A stretch of DNA of 64,000 nucleotides, taken from positions 62,001 through 126,000 of the forward strand of contig JAVYIG010004960.1 of the NCBI GenBank assembly GCA_035222895.1. Reading direction: 5' to 3'. The notes below the pieces were generated by a model. It did no database searches and was not told the origin of the DNA. It was given only the letters and a program-made list of their open reading frames with translations. Position 1 is the stretch's first letter; every line of letters starts with the position of its first letter. This document shows, one piece after another, positions 35,411-47,160 of this stretch. A program made the translations under genes and the position numbers. The stretch comes from Strongylocentrotus droebachiensis. Lineage: Eukaryota; Echinodermata; Echinoidea; Camarodonta; Strongylocentrotidae.

Positions 35411-35850
35411 GCCCCCCCCCCCCTCCCGCGCGAAAGCTTTGGCGTTTCATTAAATTATTATAAAAAGAAGACGATTTGCTGTACCGTTCTCGACTGTTAA
35501 TCCTTGTCTGAATTCAGTTCCCCCCGGCCACCGCCCCCCCCCCCCCCACCCCTCCCGCGCGGAAGTTTTGGCATTTTATTAAATTATTAGAGAAAGTAGA
35601 CAATTCGTTGAACCGTGCTCGACTCTAAATCCTTGTATGATTTCAGTTTCTTCCTCTTTCTCCTTGACATTTCATTAAATTATTAGAGAAAGCAGACGAT
35701 TCGTTTTACCGTTTTCGACTCTTAATACTCGTCTGAATTCAGTTTCCCCCTTCCCGTGCGAAGCGCGAAAAGCATAGACGTTTGATTTAATTATTATAGA
35801 AAGAAGACTATTCGTTGCACCGTTTTCGACTCTTATTAAGCCCTATTAGA
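35411..35850. repeat. about four copies of a 110-130 bp unit
   Basis: The phrase TTCATTAAATTATTA..GAAAG.AGACGATTCGTT..ACCGTTTTCGACTCTTAAT recurs beginning near 35,448, 35,572, 35,667 and 35,780, separated by C-rich linkers (CCCTCCCGCGCG). Confidence 0.8.
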
Positions 35851-35984
35851 TTTTATCTGAATTTAATTCAATTAATTCAATATAAACAACAAATGAATTT
35901 ATTCATAGACCTACACAAACATCACATGCATTGCAGCCCTTAAATATCATCCCCTCGTCCCTTAAGTTTTTTGAAACAATCACA

Positions 35985-36125
35985 TTTTTTTCTTCTTCTT
36001 CTTCTTCCTTTTTTTTCTCTCTTTTTTTTGTAATATCAGGGGGGGATGTTTGTACAGGCCACCCCCCCTACTTAAAGCCAGGGGGGATGCAGCCCCCATC
36101 CCCCCGGGATTTACGCCCCTGTGAC
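35985..36125 (-). mobile_element. remnant of a poly(G/C)-ended element
   Basis: CT-rich and C-rich sequence ends in GGGATTTACGCCCCTGTGAC. Its complement CAGGGGCGTAAATCCC is of the same kind as the CAGGGGCGGATC ends seen at 63,167 and 29,165. The other end is not identified. Confidence 0.35.
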
Positions 36126-36451
36126 CTAGGCATTAACCTTACTTTTCTCCACACGAAGTGGAAAAAAATAAAAATAAAAGATAAATTATACATTAACCGT
36201 AGTCGATACCAGATGGCACGATTAAATTTAAAATTCTGAATTACAAAACCAAAATCACAAGAAATTTGATTTGTGGTGAAAAAATTCTGTCATTCAATTT
36301 AAAAGACAGGTGGTATGGATGGTTTGACCATTAAGAATTGTAAATTAAATCGATTATCCGATTGCATGAACCTTGTGTACTTTTTATGTTGTTACAAATA
36401 ACTGTTATTTCATTATTTGGACAAGAAAGTCACTCGAAGAGGGAGAGAGGT

Positions 36452-36498
<47 letters not shown>

Positions 36499-37500
36499 AA
36501 ACATGTATTAGATAAACAGATTAGGATCAATCGCATTAAATGTACATAATCATTTTGCTTGATTACTCAATGGGCCTATAGCTAATCTTATAATCGCATA
36601 AGGATCAACATTTCATTTGATGTGTATCCTACCTTCTTATATTGGCAACATTTCAAGAGGCATAATCTGGTCATGACCCTGTTTAAAGCCTTCGAATGTT
36701 GAAAAAAATATGTGCTTCCTTAATGTATCTTGTTGTCTAACAAATTAAAAGTAAAACGGAGAGAGAGAGAGAAAGAGAGAGTGAGAGAGAAATGGGGTGG
36801 GGGTTCAGACAATATAAATATTTTTCTGACGTTGTGCTTCCTAATTGTATATTGTAGTCTAACAGATGTTATCAAGTAAAACAGATAAAACAGAGAGAGA
36901 GAGAGAGAGAGAAAACGGAGGGCTGGGGGTGGGATTCAGTAAATGTTGTCTATTTCACAGATCCTACCCTCTTTTTCAAAACCCTACACCTTCCCCTAAC
37001 TTCATCTCAAATTTCATTTCAAATTAATTCAAACAATTGCATCTAATAATGTAATGTTTTATATTTATATTGCATCATCGGACGTGTGATTATCTTCTCT
37101 CTTTTTTTAAACACAAGTTCTGTTCACTGAACTCTATATGTGATTTCGTGTCAACGTTTAAGGTGATAAAAACACCACACAGTCCTCTTTTAACTTTTCC
37201 GAATATTATAATATCTCCTTCATTGTATTAAATAGTATTTTATATCCAATGTGTTGATTTCAATGCGTGATTATGTAGTATATACCTCGTCCAGCATGAC
37301 CAGATGAAGTGGAAACTGCTTTAGCTTCGGACGTAAATTATAATTTATTATCAATATCAAGACGTGAAAACAGGCCGTGCATAAACGCCACAAAATCTAC
37401 ACGAGGTCCCCGTTCTTTAAATTCTATATTCTTAATATCCTCCCAACTACGCGAGGCCATAACTAATGGCTATTTTACCGCGATTATTGTTTCTAAAGGC
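36126..37500. other. (GA)n tracts in AT-rich DNA, no gene
   Basis: (GA)n runs at about 36,438-36,495, 36,760-36,790 and 36,893-36,915. The latter two lie in related contexts (TGTATCTTGTTGTCTAACA near 36,724; TGTATATTGTAGTCTAACA near 36,847), an old tandem duplication of about 125 bp. Confidence 0.6.
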
Positions 37501-37735
37501 AGTGGCGTAGAGTGGCCCAGCCAATAGGGAAGAACCGACTTCATGGGGGGGGGGGGGGGGGACCTCGTACATATAATACGAATCAACATGGACACCGATT
37601 AAGGGAGGGAAAGGAGTGATAATACATATCCTTTTCCTATCCATTTCTTATTCCTCTGTCTTTTTCGACATTTTAACAGGGGGCTTAGGTCTCCGCACCC
37701 CCCCCCCCCTCCAGCCGAAGCTACGACAGGGTCTG
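37501..37735. mobile_element. possible element beginning CAGTGGCGTAGAG with poly(G)/poly(C)
   Basis: CAGTGGCGTAGAG at 37,500 precedes a poly(G) run at 37,545-37,561, and a poly(C) run follows at 37,699-37,711. CAGTGGCGTA is a common start of non-autonomous DNA transposons. A similar word, TAGTGGCGTATATAGGC, starts another poly(G)-like segment at 50,010. The right end is unresolved. Confidence 0.3.
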
Positions 37736-38090
37736 AAGGAACCACCACTATTAGCACCATAGGCATTATGCACATATATATATTGTCATCTTATGCAAAT
37801 TCTAATACCATAATTATTACAATACTTGTCATATATTGTACTCCCATTGCACTGTCCACTGTAGTGGAGTATACTGGAGAAAAAAAAACACGCTGGCACC
37901 ACATTGATTGATGCCACGAATTTGAGCGCTTGCAAGGGTACCCCTAACGGTAAATAAAATAATTGTAACTCTTCAACTATCAACATTGAGTAATCAATTG
38001 AAGTTGTCATAAAGTTAGATTAGGATGCATCAATTAACACCTATCACCGAATTACTATTGATTATATTATGTACCCCAATCGCTACTATT
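37736..38090. other. AT-rich spacer
   Basis: Unique AT-rich sequence, nothing recognised. Confidence 0.4.
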
Positions 38091-38094
38091 GTTT

Positions 38095-38720
38095 TCACGA
38101 GCAGCAGCATCGTTACCACTATCATTAACTGTTTTAGGCTATATTTCTTTCACCTCTGTCATCAGTATTACTTCAATGCCCGTATCGCAACCACTTTTTT
38201 AGATACACTCTCATCACTACCCTTTTGAAAATTAACGCAATCATTATGACTCCCACCAAAGTACGAACGCCGTTGCCACCACAACGTCTACCACCAACAC
38301 CATCTTCATTATCATCAACATCATCATCATCATCGTGTATCACCATCGCTACCACGACCATCACTACGACCATAGGGACCACTACCATCATCTTCATCAT
38401 CACCATCACCACCATCACTCCTACCACCCCACCACCACCACAACCATCACCAACACCACTACCACCACCACCACCACCACCACCACCACCACCATCATCA
38501 TCATCGTCATCATCGGCATCATCATCAACGCATCACCGCCCACATTACAAAAAACATAACTACCATCATGAAAACCGTCACCTCCACCACCGTTACTACC
38601 ACCATAAATACCATCACTACCATCAATATCGGCATCATTATTACCACCACCGACACTGCCATCAACACCACCGCCACAACAAACACCAAAACAACCACCA
38701 CACTCATCATTTCATAACGC
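38095..38720. repeat. long imperfect (ACC)n/(ATC)n triplet tract
   Basis: About 600 bp of ACC, CAC and ATC triplets, purest around 38,455-38,510. It keeps frames open on both strands (Thr/Pro/Ser- or His-rich on plus, Val/Met-rich on minus). No start context, domain or flanking coding sequence supports a gene. Confidence 0.85.
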
Positions 38721-39370
38721 AGGTTCTGTTTAACCGTAACCTTTCATCCACCTCTTCCTCTTCCGACTCATATGTCCCCATAGTCCACCACGTCAGCCTC
38801 TTATTCTTAATCGCATTATAATTCGAACAACCTCCTTTTCACTGATTACCCACTAACTTCTCCTCCTCAATAAACTCTCAGTATCACAATCAAAATTAGG
38901 ATAAGATACCACTCAATTTAATGAGATACAAAATCTAGACTTTTGGGCTTTGCGTCGTACCCCCATTGTGGCTTTGTGTGTGGAGGCTGTATTTGTATAA
39001 TCTATTTATTCACTCCCGGCGGAATATGACTTTTTTGTTCTGATTTGAAAACAAAACCTCTGTTATTGATGGAGCAATTATCTATAATTATTTGACAGTC
39101 GATGACGTAAACTCGAACCAGAATGCATCGTCTAATCGTCCTGTTAATATCATTGATAATGGAAGATTTTTCTGTGCGAAAGGTTGAATAAAGAATATCA
39201 TGTTATTGACACTAACAAAAACAAAGATTGCCTCTCCAGAATAAAACAAAAAAACATATGACGTTGACATTTTATTCGGCGACGTTTACATTTAGATGAA
39301 TTTCTTCAAAGATATAGTATAAGAACGATAGTTGCCATTTGATTTTAGGCTAAGTTTAGTTTTAGCGCTT
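38721..39370. other. non-repetitive, no gene recognised
   Basis: Unique sequence. Confidence 0.4.
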
Positions 39371-39374
39371 GGTA

Positions 39375-39580
39375 CAGTGTAGGGTCCAGGGTTGAAGTTA
39401 GGAGCTTGTTTAGTGTTAGGAATTGACCACATAGTAAGTGTCGTTAGATCATGTGACGTACGATCTAGAGGAGGTGTCATTGTGATTGCAGGGCCCTCAG
39501 GGAGAACAGTATGAATACTGATGAGGCTACCCTGGGTAAACAAGACATATTATTATTAGTATTATTATTATTATTATGAA
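39375..39580 (+). mobile_element. SINE 3' fragment with (ATT)n tail
   Basis: GATTGCAGGGCCCTCAGGGAG ... GAGGCTACCCTGGGTAAACAA followed by (ATT)n at 39,550-39,577. The same block, more diverged, ends the SINE at 10,760-10,850. Confidence 0.55.
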
Positions 39581-41285
39581 ACCAATAAATCGGTTTACTA
39601 ATATATTCAAATTTGATGCATACTTTTCAAACGAAGGTTATTCTTGAAAACCTGTAAGCTTGCCCGAGGATTTTCCGACATAGCATTAAGTATTGTATGC
39701 AGACTGGATTCCAAGTATTGTAGTTCATTCATTAATAATAGGTTAATGGAATAACTACTCACTATGTCCACACGAAAGAATCATCTATACATTTAAAGAT
39801 GTTAGTGAACCAGTCTATTGCACAGATTTGTCTCTAATCGCCTTCCCTAAAATGAACAAACCAGTTTATGTGGTTACTACACTTACGGCTGCCCAGGTGC
39901 GTTTCACACAGATCAAATGGACCAAATGAAATGGAAAACTCAACATTTTGCCCAATAAGCAAAACAAAAAACGGTGATATCTAGTCTTTTTACGATTTAA
40001 CGGGGTATGCTGCGATTACGACATGGCTGGTTTATTATCACTTGACTCTCTATCAGTGATACTTTAACATTGTGCATGGCTTGAATAGAATATATTAGAG
40101 AGAAAATGATTTGTGTGTTCATTTAAGTGTAAGTAAGACATAATGCACGAGATCAATATGAACATCGATAGCATAATTATTACTCATTTAAGTGGAATTA
40201 CTCGAGCGCCCATGTATCTAATCATTCTAAATAGAATTGTCCACGCGTTCCCCCATGATCGAAAATTAGTTCGTTTAGCCGGAAAGAGGACTGCACTTTT
40301 TTCTTTCTGAAATGCGAGAGAACCTCTGTTTTTAACCCTGTGGGAATTAACGAACATGATCACCCTATTTCAGCAATGATCCGTCATTTATGTTCTCATG
40401 CCGACCAAAATCTCCCGCCATTTATAATGTTCATTGAACTCTACGCACACACGCTAAAGGCCAGGTCGTTTTATTGGCATGAACGATCGAGATTCAAAAC
40501 TCGTTTAGTCAGTGAAAAGGAAAAACGATAAATGATGTTGGTAAAGCAAAAACTGGGTTAGCCTATTAATCACACTTTCATGATCTTGGATGCGCTCGTA
40601 GAACTTCATGAACATGTTGCTATATTTAAGTCCAAGAATCAAAAGATTTTGATTAATCCCGTTTTATCCCGATTAATCCCGTTTGATAGCAAATTAAAAG
40701 ATTCGGCTTTCCTAGGGTAGGCCTACAACAGAATGATGCTCACTATAATACTAGCATTAGGGTGATGATCCTGTTGAAGTTTAGTAGGGGTTGGGGAAAA
40801 CGCACTAACATGAAGAGTAGTAATTTAAAAGAAAAATCACTGTACACAATGTAGAGAATACATCGAAATGTTGCGATAACGATGGAGGGGAAAAAAAAGG
40901 GGGGGGGGGCTACAGTCTACGAGCCCAATAACTTCACTCCATTATCAACGCCATTTGAACAGAAAATCTCGGTCGTATGAAAAACATCAAGAATGAGCGC
41001 AGACGACATCAGATGATCGTGTACTTGGTGATCGATTGGATATAAAGTGATGACGATACATCAATCAGGCGCGCTTGTATTGGCTGCATTACGGCCGAAG
41101 CGTGCTAATACGATAATTGTCATCCGTCTATCATGATGAGGGGTGTTTATCAATAATAGGGACGCCGTCATTATACGTCATCATCTTCCTGGCGAATAGT
41201 ACAGTTTCATGGTCTACATTTTTGGATTGGGGACTTTTCTAAAAGAACCTACTAGTCTGCAGCATAGGCACACACACATCATGGT
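39581..41285. other. non-repetitive, no gene recognised
   Basis: Unique AT-rich sequence. CCCGTTTTATCCCGATTAATCC near 40,660 is a small local duplication; a poly(G) run lies at 40,899-40,909. Confidence 0.4.
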
Positions 41286-41294
41286 AGTGAGCAC

Positions 41295-41480
41295 AATTTT
41301 TTTTTTTTTTTTGGTCCTCGAAATTTTTCCAATTTGCACCCCCCCCCCCCCCCCTTGAGCGCCAGGGGGGGGGGCCCAACCCCCAAAAAGGTAAAAATCA
41401 CGTGATTTTACATGATTTTTTTCTCAAGGGGGGGGGGGCCCGGGCCCCCCGCCCCCCCCCCCCCTGGATCCGCCACCGCC
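41295..41480. mobile_element. poly(G/C)-rich remnant ending GGATCCGCCACCG
   Basis: A T homopolymer at 41,298-41,314, poly(C) at 41,339-41,355 and several G/C runs to 41,464 precede CTGGATCCGCCACC, the terminal word of the poly(G)-ended family. In the middle lies a 16-bp palindrome with a CACGTG core (AAAATCACGTGATTTT, about 41,404-41,419). Confidence 0.45.
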
Positions 41481-41489
41481 CCCACACAC

Positions 41490-42305
41490 ACCCATCAAGA
41501 CATAATCGTATGTCTTTCATTGTCATCAGAACCAAATTTATGTAACGCGCATTTTGTATTACAGCCCCCAGGAGATTTGAAAATAGTAATATTATTATAT
41601 ATCACTCTCGTATACTTAATAATGAATTAATCACTGACCAGATCTAAATGCCTTCGGACTTTCCGCCTCGATGCGTTGTTTCCCTTGACCACATGCACTC
41701 ACGTGTACTTCAGTATTGTCAAACTACTTCAAAAGTCAAGTCCACTCTTCCACAGAGTATACATATTTTTGTCAAGCAAATCAAATAATTTCAAAAACTC
41801 ATTCAATTTTCACCAGCTTCGGGCCAGTATCCGCCGATAAGTGAAACATAATTTAAATAAAATAAGCCTTCAGAAATAAAACTAAACCCTACTACTTTTA
41901 GCTGAGAGTACGTGCTTGTTTTAGCCGTGTAATTTTAGGATTCGATGCTAAACATAAGGAAGGTGGGTGTTTGTGTGTGTACGTGACACTCATTTTCGAA
42001 AATACTGTCTTGACATTAATAGTTGATGTGGGAAGAACGACAAAACGGGAGTGCGAAAGTATAACAATCCAAGTTATGTCACACTTTGGTATTGAATAAA
42101 TTATGTTAAAATTAATATTTCATAAGATATTCTCGTCAGAGGAAGCATGCACCTACGGAGAGATAGAGAAATATTAAGGGAACCATGATGAAAATAACTC
42201 GATATTATCTATTTTCTTTCCAAAATAGATTTTCGTTTATGAACCTATATAACTATGCAGACAAATATGGTTAGGATTACAAAACTGAACAGATTGTACA
42301 TACCG
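41490..42305. other. non-repetitive, no gene recognised
   Basis: Unique AT-rich sequence. Confidence 0.4.
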
Positions 42306-42309
42306 TCCT

Positions 42310-42394
42310 TGTTTTCACGAAGTGACGGTAGTGAGGAAAATCGTAACGCAAAGTGAATGCATTTTTTTTTCACTACCGTCACTTCGTGAAAACA
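42310..42394. repeat. 25-bp perfect inverted repeat, 35-bp spacer
   Basis: Arms 42,310-42,334 (TGTTTTCACGAAGTGACGG...) and 42,370-42,394 are exact complements. The size suits a minimal foldback element or the core of a MITE. No target-site duplication was identified. Confidence 0.85.
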
Positions 42395-42496
42395 GCGATT
42401 ACAAACCCACTCCACTCCACTTTCTCGAATTTGAAATAAAGATAGCTATAAATGTTTCCTCTAAAATCAGAAATATTAATCCTTGAGCAATAGTAT

Positions 42497-42660
42497 AGTA
42501 TTAATGACTGCTTTGAGAGAAATAGTTGTTTTTATACGCTCAAGGGAAGGTTAGAATTGTGCTATTACCCGAGGCGTGCCGAGGGGAATAGCCCAATTGT
42601 AACCTTCCCGAGAGCGTAAAAAACAACTATTTCTCGAATATTAAAGCAGTCATTAATACT
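42497..42660. mobile_element. 164-bp foldback element
   Basis: The left arm AGTATTAATGACTGCTTT...GAAATAGTTGTTTTT...GGGAAGGTTA is mirrored by the right arm ending AAAGCAGTCATTAATACT at 42,660, with a few mismatches and a 2-3 base bulge, around a centre rich in CGAGGCGTGCCGAGG. Nearly the whole element pairs with itself. Confidence 0.75.
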
Positions 42661-42719
42661 TTTATATGCCGAAAAAAAATAGACTAAAAAATAAAAAATA
42701 AAAAATGTTTTTTTGTTGT

Positions 42720-42799
42720 CAAAGATGGGAATCGAACTCTTGCGTACAATATGTGATGTATCTAAAACAACGCCTTACACCACTCGGCCATCACGCACT
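42720..42799 (-). pseudogene. decayed tRNA-Leu(UAG)-like sequence
   Basis: On the minus strand TGATGGCCGAGTGG (class II A box) leads into TGTAAGGCG, an anticodon arm with loop TTTAGAT (anticodon TAG; 4 of 5 stem pairs), a long variable region, and GAGTTCGATTCCC (B box). About 80 nt with a long variable arm fits tRNA-Leu. The acceptor halves (TGCGTGA against TCTTTGA) pair poorly and the T stem has only 3 of 5 pairs, so it is a pseudogene or a SINE head rather than a working tRNA. Confidence 0.5.
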
Positions 42800-43146
42800 G
42801 TTACCATGCTTGGCAGTTTTGTACAATATATACATTATAATGGATTGAAACCGGCTTCGCGTGATGAATGCTTCGCAAAAGCTCCATTAAACGGACCCTT
42901 CTTTTACTTTTGCAATGCATATTGGCACGAACTTAGATCAAGATCTATCGGCAGATGTTGTTTTTTTGTTTTTGGAAGTTTATTTTCGTCTTCATGTCAA
43001 CAATGCAAGATAACATTGTCGGTAAGATCGATCGAGATTCAATTGCATTGAAATTACCGACCAATAAATTCTTCGCACACATACGGTATCCTCGATCGCT
43101 CAAACCATTTTTTAACATGTAAACCTATGGGGTAACCATGGAGACT

Positions 43147-43188
43147 GACCTATTTTCCCAATAACCATGGTTATTGGGAAAATAGGTC
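43147..43188. repeat. 42-bp perfect palindrome
   Basis: The two 21-bp halves (left half starts GACCTATTTTCCCAATAACC) are exact complements with no spacer. A perfect palindrome this long should extrude easily and be unstable, so either it is recent or it is a terminal/central part of a foldback element. Confidence 0.9.
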
Positions 43189-45340
43189 TGTTTTTACAGG
43201 AACAGTTAAAGTTTATGAATGCAATTTCGACCAATCAAATTGCTGGATTACTTAAGTGAGGTATATAAACATGTATATGATTACCTAGAATTATTTTTAA
43301 TGGGGATGAATTAAGATAGTGTTTTTTTTTTATGGTCAAGTACGAACATGTTTTTTTTTTATGGTCAAGTGCGAACATGTGTTTTTAATGTATATTTCGA
43401 AATGTAAATAATAACATTAAGAATATATATCTTGAACCTGTTTCTGCTTTGAGAGACCTATCATTGTAAACATCATTCTTCTTGAGGAATACAATTGTAA
43501 CATTCGAATCAAATAATTAACAAAAACAGCAATCCTTTAGTTAACAAAAAACATGTAGCACATACGATGTACACACATGCTACTATAATTATACAATGCT
43601 GTTAATATATAGTGACGCTACCTCCTTTCATCTTTGTCAGATTCTCACTTCCACCGAGTAATCATCTAAATTAAAAATGAAATACAAGGACTGATCGATG
43701 AATCTTCGATGAGGGGGGAGCAAATATTTCCCTTTTCCCCCTCCCGGGACACGATTTTGGAAATCATCAAAAAAATAAAAGGTTTTCGAAAGGGGATCTC
43801 ATGTATTTTTAATACCAATCTTTTACCCCTGATCTTTACAGAAGTTGGCAATCACACGAACGACATAATCCCCAAGGTCTCTCATATCCCTTCTGACGAT
43901 ACCCCAAAGTAGGCGGATGTTTTTGTCAAGGGGGACGCCCCCACCCCTAGATCCGCTTATGGATTGATTTGGAACATGCAATGCTTCCCCTGGATGGCGC
44001 CACCACGTGTTGAACACGTCACAGGTCAAGAATCGCCCCTGCCAGACAAGGGAGGGACATACCCCTAATGTTCTCCCTCAGGTCTCCGTGATTGGATCAC
44101 ACCCCATTCCATCAGGGTAATTTCCCCTGACCTTACGTCATATAAGACCCCGTCATTCCTCCGATCCCTCGACATTAAGAATAAAATCAGTCTAATGCGT
44201 GTATATCAGTAGCCAGGCACTTTGCAAATCAAATAGATTAGACCTGTATATAGTGACCTACTTTTGTTCCTCTATCCTTGTTGTCACGTGTCTGTTGTCT
44301 CAATCAATCCGTAATACCTTCTCTTCCCTTGTTCTCATTTTTCCCGTCTGGTGTCTAGGTGGTGGTATTTGAATTAATTTTAGTCTTCGTCATCAACTTT
44401 GCGATTCCAGGGTGTACCATTTATATTCCGATTTTTTTTCTTCGTATCTAAATTATTATTGTCGCACCTTTTTAAATTCACAACCCTCTCGCATCTCATC
44501 CCTTTATCACTCTCTCTCTCTCTCTCTCCCTCTCTCTCCCTCTCTATGTCTGATTTCACGTGTTTTTTTCTTTCTAGTTACAAGCAATTGATTTTTCTCG
44601 TTGTACATTCTTTCCTCCTCCCCCCTCTCGCTCTCTCTTTTAAAACTTCTTTTCTTGCATTCTTCCTTTTTCCTTTCCCCTCTTCTCTTAATCTAGAAAA
44701 TCCTCATCCGAGAACTGATATTGGGTGGCAATGCAAGCGCTACTACTTACAGCTCGTACATCTTCGAAATAACATGCAGCATGTCATTTCGAAAAATGCA
44801 TATTCACTTTGCGAGTATATGAGTGTAGTAATATCCCATAGGAAATTTTAAGCCATTTCATTCGTTTTTATATAGTTTCTTTCCGGGATTTCTCTTTTCA
44901 ATAGTTTCAATATTCTTTTTTTAATTTTGTATCAATCCACTCTAAAAGTATGTTAATAAATTACAAGAAAGCGTAACGTTCTATCATAGAATCTCATCTG
45001 TATTGATGAAACATAATTATGTTTGAAAGTCAGGACTGACTAAATTACTAACACAGGCTGTGGTCATGGTAGGTAAGCAGCTTCCCCAGTTTCTGTGATT
45101 TGTTTAACATACTATCTCTTTGTCCGTAAATGTCCAGTTATCCCTTTGTAATTGTCCAATCTTGTCCAATTTTCTGCCCATCCCTGAAAAGGTATCATGG
45201 AACAGGAAATGTGCGTCCCCATATACCAGATTTCCTGACTAAGATAGTCGTATCTACTTTTATCTACAATCAACTCTCACAGTCGTTATACCATTCTATC
45301 TGATGATTTGAGTCTCATTACGACCCTTTCATTTCAAGTT
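43189..45340. other. no gene; local duplications and a CT tract
   Basis: 43,322-43,382 has a 31-bp near-exact duplication (TTTATGGTCAAGT.CGAACATG). 43,915-43,965 ends in CCTAGATCCGCTTA, a poly(G)-family-like end. (CT)n at 44,511-44,545. The rest is unique. Confidence 0.5.
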
Positions 45341-45490
45341 TCAAGTTTAGTTTATTTCCAAAATCTGATAAAAATACAAAACAATCAGAAGACAAACAAG
45401 AATACAGCATAAATATAACATAACAGATAATGGCGGGATCGACAATAGGCCTACAGGCCTGTCTATGGTCAATCCCTTAAGTATATACAT
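45341..45490 (-). repeat. possible LINE 3' end, antisense
   Basis: TTTCAAGTTTCAAGTTTAGTTTATTTCC, read on the minus strand, gives a GGAAATAAACT 3' UTR end with an (ACTTGAA)-type tail, as in several invertebrate non-LTR retrotransposons. The adjoining sequence is A-rich in plus orientation. No coding part is recognised. Confidence 0.3.
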
Positions 45491-45609
45491 GCAAAACAAA
45501 TCTAACAAAAACATTAACTAAGTAACTAACAATACAACAACAGCAACTACAACGGATGGGTAAAAGGAATGGGAGAGGAAGGGAGAAGGCAAATTAATAT
45601 AATTTTAAA

Positions 45610-45890
45610 ATATTTCTCTCTCTCATCTCCATTTCTTTTGTATCTGGTCAGTCAGTTAGTCTGTTTGTCTGCCCATGTCCGTCTGCCCCTATGTCTTCCT
45701 CTCTATGCATTTTCTATCTATGTCATCTCTTTCTCCATGTTCTCACCCTCCCTATCCCCCTCTTTCAGCCTCCCTCCCCTTCCCTCCCCTTCCCTCCCCT
45801 CCCCCTTCCTCCCCCTTCTCTCTGTGTGTATGTCTCTGTTTTTCTTTCTGCCTCTCCATTCGTCCCCAGTCCCTCTCCCTACATCTCATA
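45610..45890. repeat. CT/CCT polypyrimidine tract
   Basis: Mixed (CT), (CTGT) and (CCCCT) repeats. Overlapping Ser/Leu/Pro frames reflect the repeat only. Confidence 0.85.
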
Positions 45891-46179
45891 CAGGTGTCGT
45901 ACATGTTTCACAGGGCCTATCTATAAACCCAATAACTATTAAACAATTATGAACGACTTGTTTAATCTCATGAATCTTTCCTATGGTTTTGAAAAGGTGT
46001 TCCTTTATTGTTATCACTGGTATACTCTTTTGCCATAAATGGGTATGAAATAATGTTGAACGAGACAATAGACATGAAAGATGGAGGCAGTCGGACAGAA
46101 TAGATTGAGGCGCTGTTATCCGATGGAGATATGAACTTCTTGTAATTCATTATTGCACTCTTTACCTCCTCTATCTTGT

Positions 46180-46382
46180 CATTAATCTCTCTCTCTCTCT
46201 CTTTCTACCTCTCTCTCTCTCTCTCTCTCTCCATTCTAACCCTCGCTCTCTCTCTCTCTATCCATCTTCTCTCCATCTTTTCCCTCCCTCTACCTTCTCT
46301 ATCCATTTTCTCTGTCTCTCCCTCTCTTTTTCTATCCCCGCGCGCGCTCTCTCTCTCTCTCTCTCTTTTCTCTCTCTTTCTT

Positions 46383-46418
<36 letters not shown>

Positions 46419-46450
46419 CCTCTCTCTCTCTCTACCTCTCTCCATTCGAA

Positions 46451-46493
<43 letters not shown>

Positions 46494-46500
46494 GCTCCCT
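46180..46500. repeat. long (CT)n microsatellite
   Basis: Nearly pure CT runs over about 320 bp with a short CGCGCGCG island near 46,340. Together with the GA tract at 46,875-47,160 it gives two polypyrimidine/polypurine arrays in opposite orientation about 375 bp apart, able to pair with each other. Confidence 0.9.
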
Positions 46501-46735
46501 TTGCCCCTTACTCTTTTCCTCCACTCGTGTCTCTTATCTACTCCTATGTACCTGGGAAGCTTGCATAATGATGCAACAGGTAAATTAGTATCATGTAGCA
46601 AGTAAATTTGCATGGTTAGGGCATATTTTTTCTCATAATATAAATATTCTCCCTACCACTTATTTCTGTTCTTAAGCAAAATACATGATTAAAGTTTGAC
46701 TTGTTTGAAATAACAGTCATGTTAATAGACGAGCC

Positions 46736-46750
46736 CCCCCCCCACCCCCC
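46736..46750. repeat. poly(C) run
   Basis: C-rich homopolymer between the CT and GA arrays. Confidence 0.8.
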
Positions 46751-46874
46751 CAACAAAGAAACAAAACATGTTTCACCATTTATATTTATAAATGCCACAA
46801 CTACATCGAGAGAAGAAAAAACAAATCAAAACAATTGTCACAGTCATCGCTGTCTGTCAATAACATCTCTTTTG

Positions 46875-46889
46875 AGAGAGAGGTGGGAG

Positions 46890-46920
<31 letters not shown>

Positions 46921-47160
46921 ATAGAGATATAGAAAGAGTAAAAGTGAGAGAGATAGAAAGAGAGAGAAAGATAAAGAGAGAGAGAGGGGGGGGGGGAGAA
47001 AAATGAAAAGAGAGAGGGGCAGAGAAAGAAGGAAGATATAGAAAGACTGGAGAGAAAAGAAGGGTGCCATGGGAAAGGAAAGAAAAGAGAAGGAAGAGAT
47101 ATACAGGGAGGAAAAGACAGGCATAATGAAAGAGGGATAGAGAGAGAGAGAGAGAGTGGG
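46875..47160. repeat. (GA)n microsatellite with poly(G) runs
   Basis: GA/GGA repeats with G runs at 46,987-46,996 and 47,158-47,168. Frames on both strands are low complexity. Confidence 0.9.

Noticed and set aside
38225..38821. 198-codon Pro/Thr/His-rich frame
   Set aside because: Pure triplet microsatellite; the other frames and strand are also open and low complexity.
42720..42799. Functional tRNA-Leu gene
   Set aside because: Acceptor stem halves do not pair and the T stem is weak, so only a pseudogene or SINE head is supported.
46176..46568. Ser/Leu-rich frames resembling membrane proteins (also 7,501-7,857, 44,399-44,851, 45,569-45,952, 46,857-47,333)
   Set aside because: Translations of (CT)n tracts or their complement, without domains.
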